Shown: positions 33,598-41,109 of the stretch, in pieces
Layout of the letters: the number at the start of each line of letters is the position of its first letter
How positions within the stretch are numbered: position 1 is the stretch's first letter
NCBI GenBank assembly: GCA_017553575.1
Contig: JAFZKQ010000019.1
Coordinates: 1 to 43,162, forward strand
DNA length: 43,162 nt
Direction: 5' to 3'
Source: Paludibacteraceae bacterium
Lineage (GTDB): Bacteria > Bacteroidota > Bacteroidia > Bacteroidales > Paludibacteraceae
Translations under genes and position numbers: made by a program
Notes under the pieces: model-generated
Database searches by the model: none
What the model was told of the DNA's origin: nothing
What the model saw: only the letters and a program-made list of their open reading frames with translations

Positions 33598-34601
33598 GAG
33601 CGATAGATGTTTGCCCTGGCACACTCGCACCGGGATTCGATACATATAGTCCTACTTGCCTGCGAAAAGTATTTGGAGGCAAAAAGGTTAGTCACATTAT
33701 GGACCTAACGATAAACGACGATACGGAAGGAGAAATTGTTGCATCTATAAACAAAATATCTATCTCTGGTGTACAAGAGAAGATATCTGCAATAATCCAG
33801 AAAGGCAAAATCATAATTACCCCAGAAGGAGAGTCCGGACGATATATCATAAAGCCTGTTCCTGAATATAGAAACCTTCGCTTCAGACATAATATTCCTG
33901 CCAATGAGCATCTGACTATGCAGATTGCAAGCCAGGTGTATAAAATCAATACAGCTGCGAATGCTCTTGCTTTTTTTGCAGATGGCAGTCCTTTTTACAT
34001 AACTAAGAGGTTTGACTACAAAGCAGATGGATCTAAAATTAGGCAAGATGATTTTGCTTCTATTGCTGGAAAAACCGAAAGGAATAGCGGTAGCGACTTC
34101 AAATATTCTGGTAGCTATGAAGACATTGCAAAGCTCTTGAAACAAAATGTTTCTGCGTGGCAAGTTGAGATGGCTAAGTATTTCACGCTTATTGTCTTTA
34201 ATTATCTGTTCGGCAATGGCGATGCTCACCTTAAAAACTTCTCACTACAAGAGACCGATAGAGGAGACTATGTACTGACTCCTGCATACGATTTGATGAA
34301 CACTTCAATCCATGTCAATGACGGGGACTTTGCATTGCAAGACGGACTGATTCCTGAGTCAGAATACTCGGATGTATATTCGAGAACATTACACCCATGC
34401 AAAGACGACTTCATTACATTTGGAACACGCATAGGAGTTCTACCTAAAAAGTTGACCTCTATTATTGAACTATTTGCAACGGAACAACCAAAAGTATACG
34501 AACTTATCGAGTACTCATTTTTGGATGAGAAAGTTAAACGCATGTATAAGCAATCGTATCAGGAACGCTTGCACCGTTTCCAAAGAAGTGATAGGCATTA
34601 A
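33594..34601 (+). CDS. hipT: HipT-like Ser/Thr kinase toxin (HipA kinase core)
   Basis: 335 residues, shorter than classic HipA because the N1 subdomain is encoded separately. Kinase features: the Gly/Ser-rich loop with a double-serine SIS motif at 56-58 (NKISISGVQEK), the type of autophosphorylation site reported for HipT; ATP-binding Lys87 in RYIIKP; ITKRFDYK and DDFASIAG; the catalytic loop NGDAHLKN with Asp210 and Asn215; and metal-binding Asp233 in AYDLMNT. HipA-type kinases phosphorylate aminoacyl-tRNA synthetases (GltX for HipA, TrpS for E. coli HipT) and stop growth; the target here is unknown. The operon appears intact. Confidence 0.92.
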   Translation: MRAIDVCPGTLAPGFDTYSPTCLRKVFGGKKVSHIMDLTINDDTEGEIVASINKISISGVQEKISAIIQKGKIIITPEGESGRYIIKPVPEYRNLRFRHNIPANEHLTMQIASQVYKINTAANALAFFADGSPFYITKRFDYKADGSKIRQDDFASIAGKTERNSGSDFKYSGSYEDIAKLLKQNVSAWQVEMAKYFTLIVFNYLFGNGDAHLKNFSLQETDRGDYVLTPAYDLMNTSIHVNDGDFALQDGLIPESEYSDVYSRTLHPCKDDFITFGTRIGVLPKKLTSIIELFATEQPKVYELIEYSFLDEKVKRMYKQSYQERLHRFQRSDRH

Positions 34602-34834
34602 CATATCATCTATAATTGAAATCCTAATTTTTGACTTGGTATATGGCGCACTCTCAAGAATGTTTCCTTCGAAAACACATCTGTTTGAATTAAACAAAGT
34701 TCCATCTTCGGCAATATTCGTCCAATGCCAAGATTGCACCGATTTCCGACCGATGGGTAAAGTTGCGCCTCCCACATCCATGCCCCTATAGTGTCGTTTT
34801 GAATCGGATTTTGAAGATTCTAAGAGTCTTAAAT
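34602..34834 (-). other. Gene-free stretch with a possible minus-strand coding remnant
   Basis: A minus-strand frame reads protein-like over 34600-34795 (GMDVGGATLPIGRKSVQSWHW, then NIAEDGTLFNSNRCVFEGN), but continues antisense into hipT and lacks a credible start and end. I do not recognise the family. Most likely a fragment left by an earlier insertion, or chance. Confidence 0.3.
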
Positions 34835-34836
34835 GA

Positions 34837-34949
34837 AAGAACTGCGAAAATGTCATGAAAATATTTCGACGTATAAACTTGAAATATCCAGAAAAAAGTG
34901 TTTACTTTGCAGACCAAAATAGGATTTTGAAAGTTTTACAGAACTATTA
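34837..34949 (+). pseudogene. Displaced, diverged 3' end of the TPR gene next to secG
   Basis: The frame reads ENVMKIFRRINLKYPEKSVYF then ADQNRILKVLQNY, stop 34947-34949. It aligns with the C-terminus of the TPR protein at 30561-31286 (EKAINIFCRLRLKYPEKSVYFDDQIRFFEKLLQNY); LKYPEKSVYF is identical and roughly two thirds of residues match, with mostly silent nucleotide changes and a one-codon deletion. It ends 12 nt before secG, where the complete TPR gene normally ends in relatives. It is therefore the right-hand scar of the island insertion. Confidence 0.85.
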
Positions 34950-34961
34950 AAAATAGAAATA

Positions 34962-35261
34962 ATGATTTTTACGGCGATTACAATTGTTGTTGTTATAGCA
35001 TCAATCCTTTTGATTTGTGTTGTGCTTATCCAAAATTCAAAAGGTGGTGGTTTGTCTTCAGGTTTATCCGCATCTAACCAAATCATGGGCGTTCAGAAGA
35101 CGACAGACTTTATCGAGAAAGCAACATGGTTCCTTGTTGGCTTTATTGTTTTCTTGAGTGTTATCTCTACGAAGTTTGTTTCAATCGATACCCCGCAAGA
35201 GGTGACTGATAATATAGAGATTCCTGCAGAGGCTCCTAGCATGGGTAGCTCCGCTGAGTAA
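34962..35261 (+). CDS. secG: Protein translocase subunit SecG
   Basis: 99 residues with the SecG plan: first membrane helix (residues 3-23, TAITIVVVIASILLICVVLIQ), the conserved NSKGGGLSSGL loop, GVQKTTDFIEKATWFL, and a second helix (FLVGFIVFLSVIST). The C-terminal acidic tail is typical for Bacteroidota. SecG assists SecYE in preprotein passage across the inner membrane. It normally follows lptE and the TPR gene in one operon; the island now separates it, so its transcription must come from the island side or from a local promoter. A terminator follows. Confidence 0.95.
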   Translation: MIFTAITIVVVIASILLICVVLIQNSKGGGLSSGLSASNQIMGVQKTTDFIEKATWFLVGFIVFLSVISTKFVSIDTPQEVTDNIEIPAEAPSMGSSAE

Positions 35262-35283
35262 TTCTCTATTGGTTCGGTATATG

Positions 35284-35313
35284 AAGGCAGGTGGTTCTCC
35301 GTCTGCCTTTTTT
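35284..35313 (+). terminator. Terminator of secG
   Basis: AAGGCAG (35284-35290) and CTGCCTT (35303-35309) form a 7-bp stem followed by a T run to 35313. Confidence 0.85.
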
Positions 35314-35431
35314 CGTATTTGGAAAATCCATGCATCCCTCGGAAACTTGATTTCATTAAGGCGTTTTTGCGGGTTTTGTATATTCTTTTTGGTTGAAAAT
35401 TAAAGTTTTACATATATAGAATAGATTTTAT

Positions 35432-36580
35432 ATGAAAAGATTATTTTATTTTATGCTTTCGCTCTCCATGCCACTTTTATTGTCATCTTGTGGAGGTGGA
35501 GCCAGCTCTAATCAAGCGGAGCAGAAAAGTGATTCCACCCAAGTGGAGCAGTCCGGAAAATTCAAATTGGGCAATGGTGTGAATGTTAGCCACTGGCTTT
35601 CTCAGTCGGATAGAAGGGGAGAGGAGCGTGCTAAGCAAATCGTCAAGGCTGATTTCGATTCTATCGCGGCTATGGGCTTCGACCATGTGCGTATCCCTGT
35701 AGATGAGGTGCAGTTGTACGACGATTCTCTCAATCGTTATGAAGATGCGTTCCAATTGTTGAAGAATGCAATTGATTGGTCTCTTGAGGATGGCTTGAAC
35801 GTCATCGTGGATTTGCATGTGATTCGTTCTTTCCATTTCAACAATGAGAATGGCAGACCTAACACTTTGTTTACGGATCCTGCCGCTCAGGAGAACATGG
35901 TGAAAGTTTGGTTGGATTTGCAGCAATTCTTGAAGGTTTATCCAAACGATCGTGTGGCTTATGAGTTGCTTAATGAGGTCTCTGCTCCTACGCATGAGGC
36001 TTGGAATCAGTTGATTGAGAAGAATATCAAGGCTTTGCGTCAAGAGGAGCCTAACCGTATGATTGTGGTGGGTTCAAACTGGGCTCAAACGATTGCGGCT
36101 TTCGACTCGTTGCGTGTTCCTGAGGGTGACAAGAATCTGATTGTTAGTTTCCATTACTACAGTCCGTTGTTGATTACGCATTACGGAGCTCCTTGGTCGG
36201 ATGCTAGCCTTTACAAGGGAAAGGTGACTTATCCTGGACTTCCTATTGCCGACACTTCTTGTTATAAGGATATGAAGCCTGAGGATGTAGCTAAGATTAG
36301 GGTTCATAACGTGGCTTACAATCGTGATAGCATGGCCCGTGACATGATGCATGCCATCGAAATGGCCAAAGATTGGGGCTTGGAGCTCTATTGTGGAGAG
36401 TTTGGTTCTTATCCAAGGTTTATCGACCAAGAGACTCGTTTGAGATGGTACAACGACTTGGTGAGCATCTTCCGTCAATATAATATCAACAATGCACATT
36501 GGTGCTATAAGGGAGATTTCCCTGTTGTGAAGGAGGATGGCTCTGCAAATGAGTTGCCTGCTCTCTTGACGAAGAAGTAA
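35432..36580 (+). CDS. Glycoside hydrolase family 5 lipoprotein (endoglucanase-like)
   Basis: 382 residues. Lipoprotein signal MKRLFYFMLSLSMPLLLSSC with Cys20, followed by a Ser/Gln-rich linker. Then a TIM-barrel catalytic domain: GNGVNVSHWL (47-56), DHVRIPVD (84-91), VIVDLHV (124-130), YELLNEVSAP with acid/base Glu182, FHYYSP (240-245), and YCGEFGSY with nucleophile Glu323, then WCYKGDF. Both Glu positions match the GH5 pattern of retaining beta-glucan or mannan hydrolases. It is probably anchored on the cell surface or in the periplasm. No SusC/SusD pair is nearby, so it is not part of a classic polysaccharide utilisation locus; substrate undetermined. Confidence 0.92.
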   Translation: MKRLFYFMLSLSMPLLLSSCGGGASSNQAEQKSDSTQVEQSGKFKLGNGVNVSHWLSQSDRRGEERAKQIVKADFDSIAAMGFDHVRIPVDEVQLYDDSLNRYEDAFQLLKNAIDWSLEDGLNVIVDLHVIRSFHFNNENGRPNTLFTDPAAQENMVKVWLDLQQFLKVYPNDRVAYELLNEVSAPTHEAWNQLIEKNIKALRQEEPNRMIVVGSNWAQTIAAFDSLRVPEGDKNLIVSFHYYSPLLITHYGAPWSDASLYKGKVTYPGLPIADTSCYKDMKPEDVAKIRVHNVAYNRDSMARDMMHAIEMAKDWGLELYCGEFGSYPRFIDQETRLRWYNDLVSIFRQYNINNAHWCYKGDFPVVKEDGSANELPALLTKK

Positions 36581-36649
36581 GCCGATTCGGAAACAATCCG
36601 TGCTATAAGCACGATTATTCATAGCCCTGCTTTATGTGGGCTCAAAATA

Positions 36650-36685
36650 AAAGGCAACCCTCTGTTATGGATGGGTTGCCTTTCT
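36650..36685. terminator. Bidirectional terminator between GH5 and pepD
   Basis: AAAGGCAACCC (36650-36660) and GGGTTGCCTTT (36673-36683) give an 11-bp stem with T runs usable on both strands; the genes are convergent. A smaller hairpin AGCCC/GGGCT precedes it (36623-36642). Confidence 0.85.
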
Positions 36686-36699
36686 TGTATGTGATTGTG

Positions 36700-38154
36700 T
36701 TATTTCTCCGAAATTAGTACATCTAACAGGAGATCCCAAAATTTCTTGACGGTGGAAATCGATATCTTCTCTCCTGGAGCATGGTTGCCGATGATCGTAG
36801 GGCCGATGGAAATCATGTCCATGTCCGGATATTTTTCTAAGATGAGTCCACATTCCAATCCAGCGTGGATGGCTTCGAATCGTGGCGATTCCTTGAATAG
36901 TTTCTGGTACGATTGCCCGACGATTTCTTTCACTTTGGAACTCATGTTGGGTTTCCATCCAGGATATCCGTCTCCGTAGGCCACATCGGCGCCGGCGAGG
37001 GTGAATACACTTCCGACCTGATTCTTTATGTCGTGTTTTTTGCTTTCCACTGAACTGCGTTGGCTCGTGCCGACAATGATGGTCTTTTTTGCAGGATTCA
37101 TCTTGATGGAGGCCAAATTGGTTGATGTCTCCACCAATCCAGGAATGTCGCGGCTCATGCCGATGACACCGTGAGGGCAAGCGTAGAGTGCGTTTAGAAG
37201 TCGTAAGGTCGTCTCTTTGTCGATGACGGTTTCCATTTTTTCGTGGGATTGGAGTTCCATGTGGAAATCCTTCTCGCTAGGCAACTCTTTTTCAATCTCT
37301 GCCACAAAAAGGTTCAGAAGGACGCGGACACGCTCTTTCTGGGAGAACTCCACGGCAGCGATGGCCGAAGCCTCCCTTGGTATGGCATTGTGAAGGTTAC
37401 CTCCATCGATTGAGTGCAGGAGGACGGGCGTCTCCTTGTTTAGATTCCAGAGGAATCGGTTGAGAATCTTGATGGAGTTGCCTCGTTCTTTCTCGATATC
37501 TTCGCCGGAATGTCCGCCTTGAAGGCCTTTGACCTTTACCTCAAAGAAGAAAAGGTTTTCTTGGGCAGGCTCTTGTGTGTAGTGGAAAGTGGCGATGGTT
37601 CCTATGCCTCCCGCACATCCGATGCAGTATACACCGTCTTCTTCCGAGTCGAGGTTGATGAGTCTCCGTGCTTTGATGATTCCTGCTTTAAGGTTGAGAG
37701 CTCCGGTCAGACCCGTCTCCTCCTCAACGGTGAAAAGGCACTCGATGGGACCATGTTGGATGCTGTCGTCTGCCAAGATGGCAAGTTGAGCGGCAACTCC
37801 GATGCCATCGTCGGCACCTAAAGTGGTCTCTGGGGCTCTTAGCCAATCGCCCTCCACCACCGCTTGGATGGGGTCTTTGCTGAAATCATGTTGTGTCCCT
37901 TGGTTCTTTTCGCAGACCATGTCCATGTGCGATTGGAGAACGATAGGGGTGAGGTGTTCCAATCCTGGTGTTGCGGCTTTTCGGATTAGTATGTTGCCAA
38001 CTTCGTCGGTTTGCGTCTCCAAACCTTTTGATTTTCCAAAATTGACGATGTATTCGATGATTTTTTCCTCTTTTCCCGATGGATGGGGAATTTTGCATAT
38101 CTCATCGAAGTAGTGCCAAACTATCTTTGGCTCAAGATCTGTCATCTTTTCCAT
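36700..38154 (-). CDS. pepD: Cytosol non-specific dipeptidase (aminoacyl-histidine dipeptidase)
   Basis: 484 residues from ATG 38154, matching the ~485 of E. coli PepD. The frame stays open to ATG 38190, but the extra residues (MRNSILKQTNLN) are unlikely. M20-family di-zinc peptidase: HMD (His76, Asp78) in LQSHMDMVCEKN, ADDGIG around Asp116, the general-base Glu in VEEETGLTG, NLDSEEDG, and the C-terminal HAGLECGLI with a metal His. Also KGLQGGHSGEDI from the lid domain. It cleaves a broad range of dipeptides, including Xaa-His, in the cytoplasm. A single gene, convergent with GH5. Confidence 0.95.
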   Translation of the reverse strand: MEKMTDLEPKIVWHYFDEICKIPHPSGKEEKIIEYIVNFGKSKGLETQTDEVGNILIRKAATPGLEHLTPIVLQSHMDMVCEKNQGTQHDFSKDPIQAVVEGDWLRAPETTLGADDGIGVAAQLAILADDSIQHGPIECLFTVEEETGLTGALNLKAGIIKARRLINLDSEEDGVYCIGCAGGIGTIATFHYTQEPAQENLFFFEVKVKGLQGGHSGEDIEKERGNSIKILNRFLWNLNKETPVLLHSIDGGNLHNAIPREASAIAAVEFSQKERVRVLLNLFVAEIEKELPSEKDFHMELQSHEKMETVIDKETTLRLLNALYACPHGVIGMSRDIPGLVETSTNLASIKMNPAKKTIIVGTSQRSSVESKKHDIKNQVGSVFTLAGADVAYGDGYPGWKPNMSSKVKEIVGQSYQKLFKESPRFEAIHAGLECGLILEKYPDMDMISIGPTIIGNHAPGEKISISTVKKFWDLLLDVLISEK

Positions 38155-38280
38155 GTTCAAATTTGTTTGCTTTAGGATGCTATTTCGCATCGCTGTTTTT
38201 CTATGGCAAGATACGAAAAAATAAGGAAATGAGGCAATGAGTTTTTTATTTATGCGGGTATTTGTTATACTTGTTTTTTC

Positions 38281-38288
38281 TAACTTTG
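38281..38288 (+). promoter_or_regulatory. -7 promoter element of the 38394-40398 gene pair
   Basis: TAACTTTG matches TAnnTTTG. TTTG at 38261-38264 is a possible -33 element but at a short spacing of 16 nt. A leader of about 100 nt precedes the ATG at 38394; I see no strong structure in it. Confidence 0.5.
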
Positions 38289-38393
38289 TAGCTAAAGATT
38301 TATAAGTCTCTTCAGAATGGCATGGATTTGGAAATGCTTAGATTTGTCGTGCTATGTTGAGGTTTATAAACAAGCAATTAAAACTAAAGTATT

Positions 38394-38861
38394 ATGATTA
38401 AGAAGTTTTTTTCGGCAGTAGCCTTGTTTTCTTGCATGCTATCTGTCGATGCTGCCGTCTCCTATATGACGGTTGAGCAGAAGAGTGGAGAAAAGTTCAG
38501 TTTCCTTTTGAAGGACAATCCTATTGTTACGTATAAGGATGGTGATCTTGTGGTGAATGGAGATCCTGTGACTTCTTATGCCATCAGTGGCGTGTTGAAT
38601 TATCATTTCACGGAATCGAATGAGTCTGGGGTGAAAAACTTGAATGCCAATGTCTTGCGTATTGTTAGCCTTGACGACAATGCTATTGGCGTCGAGAATG
38701 CCGCTGCGGGTGCCAAGGTGTCGTTGACGAATTTGAGTGGTGCTGTTTTGTCGACCACCACGACAGACCCAAGTGGTGCAGCCATTGTTACATTGCCAAA
38801 CACCAAGGGCGTTTATGTGCTTTCTGTGGGCAAACAATCATTTAAAGTCATTCGAAAATAA
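38394..38861 (+). CDS. Small exported protein with C-terminal carboxypeptidase-regulatory-like or sorting fold
   Basis: 155 residues. Signal peptide MIKKFFSAVALFSCMLSVDA. The N-terminal half (SYMTVEQKSGEKFSFLLKDNPIVTYKDGDLVVN, YAISGVLNYHF) resembles the N-terminal module common in Bacteroidales surface proteins that read a KSGEK...PxITYxDG pattern. The C-terminal half (GAKVSLTNLSGAVLSTTTTD, AAIVTLPNTKGVYVLSVGKQSFKVIRK) is a small beta-sandwich like type IX secretion C-terminal domains, which often end in KGxYVLxVGxxxFKVxxK. Export by such a route is inference. It is 19 nt upstream of the repeat protein and shares its N-terminal style. Confidence 0.8.
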   Translation: MIKKFFSAVALFSCMLSVDAAVSYMTVEQKSGEKFSFLLKDNPIVTYKDGDLVVNGDPVTSYAISGVLNYHFTESNESGVKNLNANVLRIVSLDDNAIGVENAAAGAKVSLTNLSGAVLSTTTTDPSGAAIVTLPNTKGVYVLSVGKQSFKVIRK

Positions 38862-38880
38862 CAACTAAAGGAAAATTTAC

Positions 38881-40398
38881 ATGAAAAAGATTTTACTATC
38901 GGTATTTTCTATGGCATCGTTGTCTTTTTCAGCGAGTGCCGCAACTTATATGAATGTGAGAACCTTTGATGGTAAGGTGATGAAGTATGATGTGGAAGAT
39001 GTGATTCAGGTGACGTACGAATCTGTTTTGCCAACCGATTACCACACTATCATCGTGGATACGACGGGTACTACCAGCCAAGGAGCGACAGTCAGTGGTA
39101 GGATAGATGGCTACTATTTTGTAGACTTGGGGTTGCCAAGTGGCAAGAAATGGGCCACCCATAACGTGGGGGCAATGGCTCCAATCGATCATGGTGACTA
39201 TTTCGCATGGGGTGAGACCTCTCCAAAACAGGAATTCTTTTGGGAGAACTACCAGTTCGGTTCTAGTATGGAGTCTTTGACTAAATATTTCCCTTCTGAC
39301 GACAAAAAAGTCTTGGATGCGGCGGATGATGCTGTTAGGGTTAATTGGGGCGAAGCATGGTCTATGCCGACTGAAGCAGATGCGAAAGAGTTGATTGAGG
39401 GATGTTCCTGGCAATGGGTAACTAATTTCAAAGGCTTAGGTGTGTCAGGAAAACTGGGTACTTCAAAAACCAACGGCAATACTATTTTCTTCTCTACATC
39501 AGGCTATTATGATGGTGCAACGCTCGATGATTATAAAGGTACGTATGGTGATTTTTGGACAGCCACTATAGGTGAGAGGGACCCTGTTAATATGGGTTTC
39601 ACCGATAAAAGCGGTCCTGTGACTGGCGAGAAGTATCGTTATTGGGGACGAAGCGTCCGTGGCGTTTATGCACATAAAATATACTCTGAAGATGATTATA
39701 TATATATGTTCGTGGAAACTGTTGGTGGAGCGAAGGAGATGTATCGTCTGAAAGATGTAGAGCAAGTCGATTATTCTGAGGATTATACGAAAGAAACATT
39801 GGCTCAAGGTGCGACTGTCTCTGGTAGGGTAGGTGATTATACTTATGTGGATCTTGGGTTGAGTGTGAAGTGGGCCACTTATAATGTGGGTGCAACATCT
39901 CCAATAGAGATTGGCGATTATTTTGCTTGGGGTGAGAGCGCACCTAAAGAGTCTTACGCATGGAGCAACTACAAGTTTGGTGATAGTAAAACCTCTTTGA
40001 CTAAATATACCTCTTCTGACAATAAGACCACTTTGGATGCAGAGGATGATGCTGCCACGGTCATTTGTGGCAAGGATTGGCGTATGCCGACTTCCAAAGA
40101 AGCAAAAGAGTTGATTGACAATTGTTCTTGGAAATGGACGGATAATTTCAAGGAAACAGGCAAGGCGGGAATGATTGGAACTTCCTTAATTAATGGTAAT
40201 ACTATATTTATCTGTGTTTCGGGTTATTATGATGGTAGCATATTTGATGATTATAAAGGTAAGTATGGTGAGTTTTGGTCTTCTTCTATAGAAGGAGGTG
40301 ATCCCGTTAATTTGGGCTTCACGGATAAGGTAGATCATCCTGTCGTGGGGGTAAACAACCGTTACTTTGGCCGTACGGTTCGAGCTGTCACAAAATGA
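38881..40398 (+). CDS. Secreted surface protein with two tandem WATxNVGA repeat domains
   Basis: 505 residues. Signal peptide MKKILLSVFSMASLSFSASA, then a short beta module (TYMNVRTFDGKVMKYDVEDVIQVTY). Two homologous units follow, residues ~68-262 and ~305-503. Each contains QGATVSGR, VDLGL, KWAT-NVGA-PI--GDYFAWGE, a W-NY-FG motif, LTKY, AEDDAA/AADDAV, MPT--AKELI--CSW-W, a GNTIFF/GNTIFI strand, SGYYDG and R--GR-VR at the end. This is the Bacteroidota/Fibrobacter family of extracellular repeat domains (often named FISUMP or DUF1566-like). Between the units lies a second copy of the short module (YIYMFVETVGGAKEMYRLKDVEQVDY). Ligand unknown. Confidence 0.85.
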   Translation: MKKILLSVFSMASLSFSASAATYMNVRTFDGKVMKYDVEDVIQVTYESVLPTDYHTIIVDTTGTTSQGATVSGRIDGYYFVDLGLPSGKKWATHNVGAMAPIDHGDYFAWGETSPKQEFFWENYQFGSSMESLTKYFPSDDKKVLDAADDAVRVNWGEAWSMPTEADAKELIEGCSWQWVTNFKGLGVSGKLGTSKTNGNTIFFSTSGYYDGATLDDYKGTYGDFWTATIGERDPVNMGFTDKSGPVTGEKYRYWGRSVRGVYAHKIYSEDDYIYMFVETVGGAKEMYRLKDVEQVDYSEDYTKETLAQGATVSGRVGDYTYVDLGLSVKWATYNVGATSPIEIGDYFAWGESAPKESYAWSNYKFGDSKTSLTKYTSSDNKTTLDAEDDAATVICGKDWRMPTSKEAKELIDNCSWKWTDNFKETGKAGMIGTSLINGNTIFICVSGYYDGSIFDDYKGKYGEFWSSSIEGGDPVNLGFTDKVDHPVVGVNNRYFGRTVRAVTK

Positions 40399-40416
40399 AT
40401 GAGGAAGGATGACTAA

Positions 40417-40450
40417 GGAATAGAAAGGTCCGATTCTTTCAATTCCTTTT
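40417..40450 (+). terminator. Terminator of the repeat-protein gene
   Basis: GGAATAGAAAG (40417-40427) and CTTTCAATTCC (40436-40446) form an 11-nt stem with one mismatch, followed by TTTT. Confidence 0.75.
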
Positions 40451-40485
40451 GTGAACATAGATCGCTACTCTGTAATTCGCAAAAT

Positions 40486-40615
40486 CTTGTGTTTTATGGA
40501 GTGGCGATTTCTTTTGTCCGTTCACAGTATTTATTATCGGATGTGTCAAGCCACGAAAATATGTTGCCTCGAACTTCCTCCTTTGGCCTTCTGACTGATG
40601 GGGGAAGTTTTTTTG
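40486..40615 (+). ncRNA. Candidate small RNA with its own terminator
   Basis: An intrinsic terminator (AACTTCCTCC 40572-40581, GGGGGAAGTT 40600-40609, then a T run) stands in a region with no gene before it, downstream of the terminator of the previous gene. A promoter-like pair TTTG (40448-40451) and TAATTCGC (40473-40480, spacer 21) would start a transcript near 40486, about 130 nt long. The upstream part also holds imperfect inverted repeats (GTGAAC...GTTCAC, ATCGCTAC...GTGGCGAT). No Rfam family recognised. Expression is inferred only. Confidence 0.4.
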
Positions 40616-40845
40616 TCTCCATAGTGGCGACCGTGATTGAAAATCCACGAAATTTAAGAAACGAAAATGCATCCATGATTTTGAGAAATAGGTGCGAATC
40701 CACATTTTTTATAAGCCGAGACGCTCGTTCTCGACTTAAATAAAGTTAAAAAGCCTCTGTATGTATGAATTATTCAGAAAAAAGGAGCATGGGCTATTTT
40801 TTGAATCTACTTCCTATTTATATTTGCAATTGGAAAAGTAGGGAT
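40616..40845. other. Gene-free stretch with a hairpin
   Basis: No gene seen. TAAGCCGAGA (40712-40721) and TCTCGACTTA (40729-40738) form a hairpin; read on the minus strand its only mismatch becomes a G-U pair. Purpose unknown. A frame open from ATG 40765 feeds into the next gene, but the likely start of that gene is 40846. Confidence 0.35.
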
Positions 40846-41037
40846 ATGTTTATGTGGCATGTTTTTTTATTGACATTGGCATTGGTTGGCTTATCGGTAC
40901 TTCTGCTCTGTGTGAGGATTTTATTCATCAAGGGCGGAAAGTTTTCGAGTAAGCATGTCGGGCAAAGTCAGGCAATGCGAGAAAGAGGCATCTTTTGTGT
41001 GCAAACGCAGGATCGCATGGCTCAAATGAAGAAATAG
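40846..41037 (+). CDS. Small conserved membrane protein of Bacteroidota
   Basis: 63 residues from ATG 40846 (ATG 40765 in frame would add 27 residues without membrane or signal character). One hydrophobic helix (MFMWHVFLLTLALVGLSVLLLCVRILF) is followed by KGGKFSSKHVGQSQAMRERGIFCVQTQDRMAQ. I recall the same layout, a single helix then a GKFPxxHxGxNxAMRKRGIxCVxxQD tail, as a widespread small hypothetical protein of Bacteroidales. Function unknown. Two Cys residues are conserved in that pattern. It lies 72 nt before the OmpH-like gene and could share its transcript. Confidence 0.75.
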   Translation: MFMWHVFLLTLALVGLSVLLLCVRILFIKGGKFSSKHVGQSQAMRERGIFCVQTQDRMAQMKK

Positions 41038-41109
41038 AACAGTGTCCTATTCTTTTTTGAAGGTTTGACGAATTTAAGAAAAATAGAAAATAGAATAAAA
41101 CGACATTAG

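Noticed and set aside
31287-34950. Active integrative element or phage
   Set aside because: No integrase, recombinase, mobilisation or structural gene is present; only relics and the hip operon.
35432-36580. Polysaccharide utilisation locus around the GH5 gene
   Set aside because: No SusC/SusD pair, sensor or further glycosidase is adjacent; GH5 stands alone between secG and pepD.
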